The notes under the pieces are model-generated. The model was not told where the DNA came from. It saw nothing but the letters and a program-made list of their open reading frames with translations, and ran no database searches. Of a stretch of DNA of 64,000 nucleotides, positions 45,796 through 58,410 are shown one piece after another. This DNA is from Bugulina stolonifera. Taxonomy: Eukaryota; Bryozoa; Gymnolaemata; Cheilostomatida; Bugulidae. The DNA is taken from NCBI GenBank assembly GCA_935421135.1, contig OW285187.1, forward strand, positions 36,334,818 to 36,398,817, written 5' to 3'. Each line of letters begins with the position of its first letter. Within the stretch, counting starts at the first letter, position 1. A program made the position numbers and the translations under genes.

Positions 45796-46524
45796 TTCTG
45801 AGCTCACTACAAAAACAGTGACACCCCCCCCCCTCCCCAACTATCAACCTAGGAACAGAAGCTATGTTAAATTTTACGTAGCAAGCACAGAAATGTTGCA
45901 TGACGCTGAAAATGGTTCTCATATCTACTAGATAACTATTTGCACTGTTTGACAGCAGTTAGTATGTCTCTGTTCCATATGGTACATTAGATATCAAACT
46001 GTACTAGTCAAACAGATTGTTAATGTTAGTCCGACTTCAAGAGGAATCAACAAAAAATGAAAGAAATTGCTTGAACCAATTAAAATACACTGCGATTGGA
46101 AACTGTTGTACACTACCACGCCCTGTGGGATATACAGTAATATAATATTGTGCGATATGTGAATACGTAATAAATATACACTGTATATATATATTATTTT
46201 ATGGGTTAGCGGTAGCTACCATGACTCATGGATAGCTGCCTTGATGTCCACCAATATCCACTAAACATAGAAGAGATCATGTAATTAATTAATCTCTAGT
46301 AGGTGTGTCCCCTAATCTAAATATACACAGTGCACAGCGCCCTGGTGCAACCCTGCCAAACTAATCTATATACAATTAACCAAAACAACGTCATTCACAA
46401 GGGAATGGCAAAATTACCATATACGTATAATCGGCATGCATAACATGGGTATATTAGGCTAGCAGCTGCTACAACTAGCACCATTGCTCTCTCTACCTTA
46501 CTCCAAGCAACATTATAAAACACA

Positions 46525-48224
46525 ATGAAGGTCTTTCTGCTCTGCGTGTGTTTGATCTCTTTCTCGTTGGCTCTGCCTACGGCTAAGAAAGAAAAGACCA
46601 GAGATGATGGAATGGATGATACCGCAGAACCTGTCAGCAACACAGACATCAACGATGATACGGAGACAAATGTTACCAAAGCTGGAATAGATGATCTTGA
46701 CGATAACAACACTGAGAGCAGTACAGCAGCAAATGTGGTCAACGTGACTGATAGCATCTTAGAGCTTACAACTAATGAAATAATGGATGATGACCACTAC
46801 CATGGACCAGGTGCTGACCATGTCCATCATGCTGATGACCAAACTAAGAACGATACAGCTGGCCTACAGAATGGAGACAATTTGGAAGGTAGGGAACATA
46901 TACATATATCTGCAGCATGTAGATAAATGCATGGACAATCTGCCTAGTGTAATGTTACAATGTAGAGGTACATGTATACATTGTGATGTATACATGTTGC
47001 GCTACATAATAGTGTCAGCTACTTGCCATAGAGCCTATAGGTACAAATACCCACATAGGATCTACGGACTATGCTGATACTTGTATGTACTCACACACCT
47101 TCATTTCAGTGTGTGACACGAGTCCATTTATGTAGGCTTCGTACTTGGCAAACACATGTATAAATACAGGCACATTCGCTTACACATTTTATATTACATG
47201 TATATTTTTACAGGTGACGATCTAGCAGGTGATGATGTAGCAGGTGATGATGTAGCAGGTGATGATGTAGCAGGTGATGATGTAGCAGGTGATGATGTAG
47301 CAGGTGATGACGTTAAGGATTTAAGTGAGAATCAAGTGGACAGCAAGGGAGATAGTAAACAGATCAGTGGAGGTTTGAGCACTGAAGATGATGCTGTCGA
47401 CAGCAAGGAAGACGGAACTGTTGACAGCAAGGAAGACGGAACTGTTGACAGCAAGGAAGACGGAACTGTTGACAGCAAGGAGGACGGAACTGTCAACAGC
47501 AAGGAAGACGGCACCGTCGACAGTAAGGAAGACGGTGAAGATGGCAACAGCCAAGACGACGACAGCCAAAATGACGATAGCCAAGATGACGACAGCCAAG
47601 GTGACGACAGCCAAGATGACGATAGCCAAGATGACGACAGCCAAGGTGACGACAGCCAAGATGACGACAGCCAAGATGACGACAGCGCAGACAAAAGTGA
47701 AGATGGAAGCAGTGGTGATGAGAGTGGAGAGTATAGCAATGAGAACTCTGAAGGTATGTGGGCATTACAATATACATGTATAACCATCATAATACATGCA
47801 TGATAAGCCTACCTCAGGCTCCTAGTATTTTGGATAGAAGCAGTAGACATCTTGGTAGATAAATAGGCCTACTGCATATTTTATAAAAACATTATACTAT
47901 AGTATAGCTACACATACAATGTAGCTGTAGCTACACATACAATGAAGCTGTAGCTACACATATATGGATGATATACATGTTAGAACGTGTGCATCTTTTA
48001 TTCCAGATCTGTCAGACAACCGATCTGGTTCCAGCCTAGAGAGTGCAGAGAAAGACGAGAAACGCAAGGAATATCTCAACAAAGGCATAGAAAGTTTCGA
48101 CGGAGACATTAAAAAGTTTTTAACTGGCGTTGGAAAAGGACACTTGTACAACTCTGCCGCCATATCCGTCTCTAGCTTTACTACATTATTATTGGTGGCT
48201 GTTGTCGCGGCAACGCTTTCATAG
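46525..48224 (+). CDS. Secreted acidic Ser/Asp-repeat protein with GPI-type tail
   Basis: Exons 46525-46888, 47214-47753, 48007-48224. Both introns are phase 1 and the total of 1122 bp gives 373 aa. The signal peptide is MKVFLLCVCLISFSLALP. Exon 1 is acidic with Thr/Asn glycosylation sites and a His/Asp patch (DDHYHGPGADHVHHADD). Exon 2 is almost all repeat: about seven AGDDV pentads, six copies of the octad VDSKEDGT, then about eight SQDDD/SQGDD pentads. Exon 3 (DLSDNRSGSSL, KRKEYLNKGIESF, FLTGVGKGH, hydrophobic end) matches the last exon of the Reeler gene. The protein should be extracellular and membrane-tethered by GPI. Its calcium-binding or mineral-related character is inferred only from acidity. 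No named family is recognised. Confidence 0.82.
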
Positions 48225-49824
48225 CCTCAATAACTCACGTTCTAATATGCTAATGTTATGTTTTTCACGTAATTATTTTCTGTAAATAACTCTTTTATAC
48301 TCAGCTGGAAGGCATATATTATTTCCTGCCCATCTGGAAGACAGCAAGGGCGGACAGGTTGGTTTCATTACAGAGAATTTGAAGCTCAGCCTTTCCCTCT
48401 TCTGATTCAATTATGTATTTTAACTTTAATTATTTCTATTACCATATCGATATTCATATTAACATTTTCAACAACATCAGTATGCTAACTGACACGAAGT
48501 ATAACAGGACGACACTGACAGGCTGGCCTGGTGTATCAAACATTGACTCCGTGAAATTCATAAAAATATAAATTATAAAATAAATGAGTATATCAATACA
48601 TGTATTTATTGTCTGTGAATTAAAAGGGGTTACAATGGCATTAATTGTCACTTTTACATTTAGCTGCAGACACAATTTTAATGAAAACTTGTAGAAAACT
48701 GTTTATGCTAGGATACTACCAGTGTTACCACCTCACTTGTATTACTGTTGGGCTTACTTCAAGAAATCAGAATGCAAAATCTACAATTAAAATAATAATT
48801 ACACAACTAATTAATTGCTACCACCTGATAGCTATCTTTTATAAGTTACAATTATTAATATATGTGTAGACATGACTGCGAATACAAATGCTGATGTATA
48901 ATGTGGTAGTTGTGACTTACTGTCTTTAACTGGTTATCTTATAGTTGTTAGTAACACCATTATAAATATACATCACAGTAGTACATGTATCCTATAGCTG
49001 TTAGTAACACCAATATAAATATACATCACAGTAGTACATGTATCTTATATTGTTATTTTCTGAATGATAGTGAATTCTAATTTCAGATTTTCCACTAAAA
49101 TTTAACAACCCATACATACATGTACATGTATATATAGATGTATGTACATAATTATGTAATACAAGCACATACATGGGCTATCTCAAAGATGATAACATAG
49201 TTATACTGCATATTATATACAATATACTTGTACTACGTATATATTCTATCTATTGCATCATATTGTAATTACCAATTACATTGAAGTAACAGGAGAGAAT
49301 AACTTCTATACACAGAATGTTACATTATGCTATGTTGTGTTGTGTTTCGTGTTACGCTGCTGGCTACGCTACTCTAGTTGCGCTAAGTTATGCTATGTTA
49401 CTTTACATTATGTACATGTTATGTACATACGAGTATTATGTACATGTTGTGTTCTGTATTACTTGTACATAAGGTGTAGAGTTAGGCATACATGTATTAC
49501 ATACTTGTAAAACATTGTAACATACATGTAAGTTATTTATTATACGTGTAAGTTAATGTCTATACAGCGCTGTGCTGTAAGTTCATGTATGATAGACAAG
49601 CCAGCAATACTTTTTTTTAACTGATCAAGACAACACAACACTGTACATTATGACGGGTGCCACTGCCTGACCTGTGTGTTGGTGCTGTAGTTGTCTTCCT
49701 TTTTCTTTTATGAAGAAAGAGAAGATAACTCTATAGAAACTGGGCAACTAGAATACAAAGCAAAAGGATGAATTGAGAAAAACAAATGGTGAAAATCATA
49801 TGTAAATACAAGAGACCAACATAC
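48225..49824. other. Intergenic DNA after the acidic protein gene
   Basis: No exon is recognised. A ~52-bp segment with TTAGTAACACCA, TATAAATATACATCACAGTA and GTACATGTATC is duplicated at about 48948-49048. The rest is AT-rich with TACATGTA motifs. Confidence 0.6.
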
Positions 49825-49984
49825 CAGGTACATACATGTACATGTACAGAGTATATACACAGTGTAGGTATGTACATGTACAGAGTATATATACAGTGTA
49901 GGTATGTACATGTACAGAGTATATATACAGTGTAGGTACATACATGTACAGAGTATACATGTATATACAGTGTAGGTACAATGT
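49825..49984. repeat. Minisatellite, left block
   Basis: Units of ~33-37 bp contain TACATGTACAGAGTATATAC and ACAGTGTAGGTA. The same unit resumes at 51405-51636 and 52617-52765, so one array has been split by two transposons. Confidence 0.88.
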
Positions 49985-51405
49985 ATAGTTAGTTAGTTAG
50001 TTTGTTACTTTATTCCTGTCTCCAACGTATGTCTGAGAAATATTTTGTCTGTTAGAGCAATAAAAAATGAAGTGAGTAAATAAATACAAAAATTTAGTTG
50101 CTAGTCAGTTACTTTGGTTAAAATTAACTGTAAACTTTAAATGCAGATTTCAGGAATTTAATACACAGATTTCTAAAGCAATACTTTCTTAGATAAATGC
50201 GGCACTTCAGCTGACAATATCTACCTGAAGGCAGTTTATCTAGTGCAAACAAGGGTGTACGGTCAGTAGCGTACATACGTAAGCACCTCTGTTTGAAGCA
50301 TTGTTCATATATGGCACTGATAGATGGAAAGTCACAGTGAGCCATAGAGCTTGCTAGACTGATAACATTGTCCAGATCAGGGCGGCAGGTTTTAGAAACA
50401 AGGCCAAAAATAGTACAGAGATGATAAATAAAAACAGATTGTATAAATGTCAAATAGCACTTGGTTCTGATAGGTCTAGATATTTTCAAAGCGTAAAGTT
50501 TTTTCATAATGAAAAGCGTTTGCGGGCCTTTCTCACAACTGCCTGTGTATTTGCTTTAAAGTTCAGTCTGTTATCAACAACTGTGACCAAGTAATATTTA
50601 AAAGAGTTCACCTGCTCTACTGTTTAATTTTTATTGTAAATATTTCATTTCTGACCGATTGCGGTACTTTTGAGTGTAGATAAAAAAAATACTAAACTAA
50701 AATACTTAACTGCAGCGCCACCAATGACTAGATTATCACAAGTGGGGTTGTCCCTCATGTTACTGGTGATGAGCTCTTTAGTTTTGGTGACATTTAGGAC
50801 TAGTTCATTAGATTGGAACCAGTCAATGAGCTCAGTAGCCGCAGTTGGTAGGGTTGATGGCATATTTTACTGAGTAGCTCGAGTAGGATGGTATCGTCAG
50901 CATACTTAACAAGAGGATACGAGCCGTAGGCAGGGATAGGCATGATTTGAATATATAGCGAGAACAGCACAGGACTTAACACACACCCATGCGGGCTGCC
51001 GATAGACGTAGTGCGGCTAGCAGAGGTACTAGCGTTAGTTACGACACGTTGAGATCTATTAGTCATGAAACTGAAGATCAGCTTGATGATGTTGACATTA
51101 AGTTCCATATTCATGAGCTGGTGCGTTAAGATGGTGGGGCTGATTGTATTGAACGCACTAGTAAAGTCTATAAATAGACATCCGGTAAAGTTTTTAGCAT
51201 TGCTATCTAGGTGGAATATTACAGTGTCCAGCAGGTAGGCTACCGCTACCGCAACTTATTTGGTTGGAACTGTCGTTGATCAGTTAGAAACAGGGTTATG
51301 AATCCGAGCAGCAGTCTCTCAAACAGTTTAGCCATAACTGCTGTCAGAGCCACCGGTCTGAAGTCCTTAGGGGCCGAAGCCCCTGGGGACTTAGGGATAG
51401 GTACA
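49985..51405 (-). pseudogene. 5'-truncated LINE reverse-transcriptase remnant
   Basis: Minus-strand fragments in different frames line up as one non-LTR reverse transcriptase: DFRPVALT with FERLL (about 51320-51370), GSPHGCVLSP (~50990), KYADDTILL (~50885-50915), a TKTKE block (~50790) and a C-terminal helical region (50124-50507). Frameshifts break the reading frame, so it is inactive. The 3' end has a TTAG-type repeat on the plus strand (about 49986-50003), as in CR1/L2-like LINEs. The 5' end stops abruptly against the minisatellite at ~51405. Confidence 0.82.
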
Positions 51406-51636
51406 TGTGCAGAGAATATACACAGTGTAGGTACATACATGTACATGTACAGAGTATATAAACAGTGTAGGTATGTACATGTACAGAGTGTGTACACAGT
51501 GTAGGTATGTACATGTACAGAGTATATATAAAGTGTAGGTATATGTACATGTACAGAGTATATACACAGTGTAGGTACATACATGTACAGAGTGTATACA
51601 CAGTGTAGGTATGTACATGTACAGAGTATACATGTA
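51405..51636. repeat. Minisatellite, middle block
   Basis: About seven units of the same repeat as 49825-49984, between the LINE and the mariner remnant. Confidence 0.88.
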
Positions 51637-52614
51637 CAAGGGTCGATACAAAAGTTCCAGGACAGGTTTGAAAATTTTTCAACCATTAACGCTCTTCTAC
51701 TAATTTTTTGCACAGATGTTGCCATAGGTGTTTTGTGCTCAATTTTACAATCCTGAAATTTTTTCTACTATATAGCCCAAGATTTTGAGCAAAACGTCAA
51801 GGTCGATTTTCTGGAAAAAACTTTTTTTCATCATAAAGACGGAAAATTTTGCAGAACAAAGGAGTGCTGTTAGATTTTATCCAAAGCTTGTATCCAAAGC
51901 TTGGAACAAATGCTAGTAAAATCCATCAAATGATGCAAGAGGCTTAATGAGAACAGTGCTTAAGCAGGAGGAAGGTGTTTGAATAGTTTAATTAGGGGGT
52001 TCAAAGAAGGGAGAGAATCAGTGAAAGATGACAGTCGCAGTGAAAGACCAGTCTCAGATAGGAATGATGACAAGGTGGATCTGGTGGGAGAAAAATTCTT
52101 GCTGACCGCTGATTGACCATCAGGGAACTGTCTGTGATGCTTGACATGGGTTATGGAACTTTTGAAAAACTGTTTGGGAATGAAGTGAGTTTGTGCAAGA
52201 TTTGTTCCTCGCTTGCTAACAGATGAGCAAAATCAATGCTGGATTTCAGCAAGTTCTGAAATATTGGAAGCAATCGGGGAAGACGCAAAATTTTTGGAAT
52301 AGTTAATTACTGGTCATGAGTGTTGGATATACTCTTATAGGTCTCCCTAGCATCCATTCTAAGCTTTGGATAAAATCTGACAGCACTCCTTTGTTCTGTA
52401 AAATTTGCGGTTTTTCATGATTAACAAAAGTTTTTTCCAGAAAATCGACCTTGACATTTTGCAAAAAATCTTGGGCTATATAGTAGAGAACATTTTAGGA
52501 TTTTAAAATTGAGCACAAAACACCTATGGCAACATCTGCGCAGAAAATTAGCAAAATAGCATTAATGGTTGAAAAATTATCAAACCTGTCCTGGATCTTT
52601 TGGATCGACCTTTG
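51637..52614 (+). pseudogene. Decayed Tc1/mariner transposon with long inverted ends
   Basis: The 978-bp element starts CAAGGGTCGATACAAAAG and its other end reads CAAAGGTCGATCCAAAAG. TA flanks both sides (51635-51636 and 52615-52616). The inverted similarity extends over roughly 150 bp. Inside are broken mariner transposase pieces in changing frames, such as GRESVKDD, LTDEQNQ and ITGHECWIYS. Stops and frameshifts make it non-functional, and most of the catalytic region is missing. Confidence 0.85.
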
Positions 52615-52616
52615 TA

Positions 52617-52765
52617 CATGTATATACAGTGTATAGGTACAATGTATGTACATGTACAGAGTATATATACAGTGTATAGGTACATACATCTACAGAGTAT
52701 GATTATAATATACAGTGTAGGTATGTACATGTACAGAGTATACATGTGCATGTATATACAGTGTA
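52617..52765. repeat. Minisatellite, right block
   Basis: About four units of the same TACATGTACAGAG / ACAGTGTAGG repeat, continuing directly after the mariner remnant. Confidence 0.85.
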
Positions 52766-54764
52766 GCTGGTAATTCCCTGATTTGATAGTAAACAGGTGA
52801 GTAGTGCTCCATCCCCTGTTTTGTAGAATTCAGGGGTGTCAACGCTGTAACCTCAACCCTTGTATCAAATAGTCCAGATATTTCAGTGAAGTTATCAAAC
52901 TAATTCAACAAGGCATACATGTAATTACCTGGTAAACACAGGTAACTGGTACATGGTAACTGGTACATGGTAACACCCATCGTATAATTAGGGTTATCAA
53001 AAGTATATGAACTGCTGTATTGGTAAACAACTTACAACAATATATTATTTTAAATTCAGTGAAAGCTTCAAAGGAAATTCAACATTTTTCTCTTGTTTTC
53101 AGAGAATAGATATACGTAGCATGTCAGTGATCTATTGGGCATCTAAAGGCAGGGTAGACGTACCGTATGCTAAACAGTAAATTGACTGAGGTTTATGTTG
53201 ATTTAAATACTTCCCTCATTATATATACAATGTAGGGTATATGTATGCATATCAGTAGTCTTTGGTATATGTATGCATATCAGTAGTCTTTCACATGAGT
53301 CCATCCATCTGGTCCCAAAAATAGAGAATAAGGTGAAGTAGGTATGAGTAATACAACTACTCCACCTAGCAATGAATTCTTGTATGTGTGACCTAACAAC
53401 TATAAGTGTATGGATGTGCTACTACCTGTCTAAACATAGATGCATAGTACTTGGTGTTCTATACGTGAATAACAGGCAGCAGCAGCAGCAGCAGCAGTGA
53501 CTATATACATAGAGAGAGAGGGAGGTAACCAATTGACACTCCAACCTACTCCCGGACTCTCCCAGTGGTGATAGCGCTAGGGCACATTGAGATACAACCC
53601 AACCCACTTCCCCTTCATCTATATTTATATAGATATTAGGCTGGTGTTAATGTACTTGTAGCCCTATATTGTCTTACATACTCCTTCCCTCTATGTTGTA
53701 GTTGAGACGGTTACTTAGCGGCCCATAAATGGAGTAAAGAAACACATGATTATGTGCTTACACAGGCTATGGGCACTGAAATAAACCTTGTGGAAGTAGA
53801 GTGCATGTCTTATTAGGGCTGGACTAACAATTAACAGATAATTTAACAGTTTAGCTATCTCATCATTAGTGTGTTATTCACACATTGCAGTCTTATTGCT
53901 ATAATATATGTTTTACGGATTGAAAAAAAAACCTGAATATTAATATAAGGGGGGGGGGGGGCAGCTGATTGGAGGAGCTGTTTCGAAACCACAGGCCAGG
54001 GCCACTAGTAATGTACTGCTTGAGGAAGGGCGTCCAAAATGCCCCTATACCACATAGACAGTTATCATCTTACACTCCTTACTCTACCCTCTCCATACTC
54101 TACCCTACCATACTCTACCCTCTCCATACTCTACCCTACCATACTCTACCCTCTCCTTACCCTGACTCACCATACTCTACCCTCTCCTTACCCTGACTCA
54201 CCATATTCTACCCTCTCCTTACCCTGACTCACCATATTCTACCCTCTCCATACTCTGCCCTACCATATTCTACCCTCTCCATACCCTGCCTTACCATATT
54301 CTACCCTCTCCATACCCTGACTTACCATACTCTACCCTCTCCTTACCCTGCCCTCTCCAAACCCAAACCATGACTAATTACGAGAAGTCAAAATGTTAAT
54401 AACATAATATTCTACCCTAAAAGCAGAAATGCTAATCCTGGAGCATTTTGTCAATCAGAAATTTGCTTTCAAGTTCCAAAATTCATGTTTAAACATATTT
54501 CATCTGATTTTAGGGTATATGGATTTGGAAGCATATGCATATGTAGCTGCTAAAGAATAGATATTAAGGCGTATTACCAGGTTCATCCAAAGACTCCCTC
54601 TGCCTAAACTCCAACTATAATAGGATAATCTTATATATTCTATTAATAGACTATAATGATGTTATTATTATTATTGCAAATCTATAATTTAATATGGTCA
54701 TTATATAACATTAGCTCCACGCCCTTATTATTCAAGTAGGTAGATGGAATAACCTTTACTGGTG

Positions 54765-55030
54765 TACACATACAATGTACATACATGTATATGAATACAT
54801 AGCGTATATTACTGTAATATATGCTGGTGTACACATACAATGTACATACATGTATATGAATACATAGCATATATTACTGTAATATATGCTGGTGTACACA
54901 TACACATACAATGTACATACATGTATATGAATACATAGCGTATATTACTGTAATATATGCTGGTGTACACATACAATGTACATACATATATGAATACATA
55001 GCGTATATTACTGTATATATGCTGGTGAGG
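54765..55030. repeat. ~70-bp minisatellite, 4 copies
   Basis: The unit contains GCTGGTGTACACATACAATG, TACATACATGTATATGAATA and GCGTATATTACTGTAATATA. Copies vary by short indels. Confidence 0.9.
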
Positions 55031-58000
55031 TCTCAGTGTACTGCTGCACTCTATGTCCAGAGCATCATAGTCTAGATCATGTGACCTTTCTATGTTTGAG
55101 CTGAAACTGCAAACATTCGAACTTGTGCAGCATCTAATTAAATATATTTCTTTTACCAGTACATCATAACATGGCAGGTCAGAGTAAAATTCAAGGAATT
55201 GTTGAGAAATGCAAAGCCATGCTCTCTGTAGGAAATAAGCGAGATTCAACTGAGCCGCACTGATCCAATAACATGTCTATGATCTCATCCCTCCTACCAG
55301 GTCATACTCCTGTACATTCTATTTACTGCTCATCAGTAAAAAACAATAGGTTCAGTCAAACACAAAAAACCATCAATTTCCCACTCTTATTGCCAATATA
55401 TGAGTATAATATGATAATAAATATTATTATATATTAATATATGCATGGCACACTTAGCATTGTCATTGTAACGGATTGAAAATACAGCTTGCCATATTTA
55501 CACAGTTAATCATCAACAACAGTAGCAACTATATTTCCTACAAAGGGGTGGGGGTGTTGTTTTCAAGGCTCTGTGATGGTGTAAGCTGCCAGAGAATTAG
55601 TCTTGGGTTGGGTGATAAAGGCCTGTGGTTCAATAAGATGAGGACAATTCGCTGTTTTTCTGTTCCAACTAAATTAACAGCAACTGGTGATCTATGATAA
55701 AGTGCTAGTGCTCCTTTAGTATGGTTGATTTACCACCATGTAAAGAAGTATTCTCATAATATAATCACCAGCTGCAGTATTACTATGTACAAGTACATTA
55801 TACTAGCATCTAATACAAGAGCTACACGAGTTAGAGTAACCTACTGCAAACCAAAAGGTATTTATGAGTGACTAAATAAATATATGTCTAATTTAAATTA
55901 ATATTCTAAATATTCAATTACTTCATTAATTGTCTTGTATAACATCTCAATTTATAGATACTTGTAATTAGTATTGTTATTGGCAAGTTTAGAATTAATG
56001 TCTTTTAAATGTACCTACTGCTGCAGTGAGTTATTATGTTATGCTACTATTTCTTCTCATTACAATAATTTTATAGACTCCATGGTGGTAAAGAACGCTG
56101 TCACCAGTGAATCTATAAGTCTCCAAGTCTCTAGCAGGGCAAAGGGCTATAATAGTAGTTATAGACTACATGGCACAGTTCCAATATAAGGATTCTACAG
56201 TCAACTTGAGAACTATAACTAGACCCTTACATGTATCTACATGATCTACAAGTACATGTGTCTACATAATCTACAGCTATATGTATCTACATGATCTACA
56301 AGTATATGTGTCTACATAATCTACATTCTTTGTGTGTATCTACACAGTCTACAGGTACTGACCAAACTGATCAAAGTTAGGATTGCCATACATGATCTCT
56401 TAAAGGCATTTTTTCTAGAAATCATAGAAAAGAATCATTAGTTGTACAGTGTAGAGAATTCCAGGAAGGGAGATAACTCCTGAGGTGGAAACCTGGGCAA
56501 ATTGCTCATTTAACTGCCAATACTGTTGAAGGGGCCGAACCTTGGTGAACATGGACATTGTAGTGTATAAAAGTATACATTGCACATGTAGGTGTGCATC
56601 CATTGTTATACATGTAGCTCTTGTCTAGCTGTAAATTATACGCACACGTGTGATATTCATTCTCATCACTTCTGCAACTACAATGCACAAGTGGTTAGTA
56701 GTCATAGCTGTGTATATGATTTACAACATGTAATATACATATACATGTACATACATTACATATACATGTACATACATTACATATACATGCACATACATTA
56801 CATATACATGTACATACATTACATATACATGTATAATTATTCTTCCTCTATAGCTATTAGCCAATGTGTTTACTATAATTAATGTGGTACTGAATGACTC
56901 AGCTAGACTGCTAGTTGGCAGTGAAATGGTAACTGATGCCTTTATCATCACAAACACAGTACAGCATTGTACTACAGTATTATAATATGTGTACATGATT
57001 GTCTAGCACTACCATGATCTCATATTTTATACTTTATGCATATAATCTGGGCAGTACTTGTCTACATTGCCAACTTTTAGAGAATGGTATGTTTTCACAC
57101 CTAAAATTATTCATAGACCTAGTTGAGATAAGTTTAAACTAACTAGTTACTATTTGTACGAGTTCACATGTACACTGCATACCCTAAATCAGGTGTGCAT
57201 TATAAGTATAGATATGGCTATATACATCTTATATTGTATAATATGTTATAATATCGGAACTGATAATAATTATCCCAGCTAAATTGTGGTCATACCTACA
57301 TACAGAGTAATAATACAACAGGCTAGGCTATATATGGTCATATTGATAGGTTTATAATAATACGTTATTTACCCATAATATGTAAATTAATCTCAAATAA
57401 CTCAAATAGCATCAATTAAGAATAATAATTACTATCATCTCATAGGCTACCTGTACGATGATAGTAATGTAAGTATTTATGTAAGGAGAATGAGCTGGCT
57501 AAGGGTGTGTTGGATATGCATATCTTTACCTATATTACATTTATTACTTTTATTTATTAGCATAGAGATGTCTTATCATAAGACAGACAGACGATGTCAG
57601 GTAAAGTCAGCTTGTGATTGGATAGGTGTGGATTAATTATCAATTCTAAGAATATCAAATCCAACCCATGTCAGTGTCAGCAGATGACATGCAAGTGTAT
57701 GTATGTATATAGAATGGATATAATATAATATGCATATGACTGCAATGTCACCCTGACCTGCCTTAAAGCTGACCAGGCATTGGAATTTTCTTAAACACAT
57801 CAACTTGCAATTTTCAAGCACAACAGTAATGTAGATGAATATTGAGATTGTAGTTTTGATACAAACGCCTTCTGCCCAGAGAGAGAATGCTGATTAACTG
57901 GTAGAGCCGTCCACACCCCCTACCTACCCTACCTACCTCTTACCTACCCCCTACCTGCCCTACCTACCCTACCTACCCCCTACCTGCCCTACCTACCCTA

Positions 58001-58135
58001 CCTACCCCCTACCTACCCCCTACCTACCCTACCTACCCCTGACGTGACTGCGTTCTGTAACAGTACTTTGAGGAGACAGGCTATATGTAGACATTGAAGT
58101 ACATTTATATTAGATATTACAAGTAGTAGATGTAT

Positions 58136-58410
58136 GACTGTGGTACATGTAGATGTAGATGTACATGTAGATGTAGATGTAGATGTAGATGTAGATGTAG
58201 ATGTAGATGTACATGTAGATGTAGATGTAGATGTACATGTAGATGCAGATGTACATGTAGATGTAGATGTACATGTAGATGTAGATGTACATGTAGATGT
58301 AGATGTACATGTAGATGCAGATGTACATGTAGATGTAGATGTACATGTAGATGTAGATGTACATGTAGATGCAGATGTACATGTAGATGTAGATGTACAT
58401 GTAGATGGCT
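58136..58410. repeat. GTAGAT/GTACAT hexamer array with higher-order order
   Basis: Hexamers GTAGAT, GTACAT and occasional GCAGAT. GTACAT is spaced every 18 bp over most of the array, making an 18-bp higher-order unit. It stays open in several frames and is not coding. Confidence 0.93.

Noticed and set aside
47321..47790. Minus-strand Ser/Leu/Val-rich frames opposite the acidic gene
   Set aside because: They are shadows of the repetitive coding exon; the plus strand has the signal peptide, matching phases and a homologous last exon.
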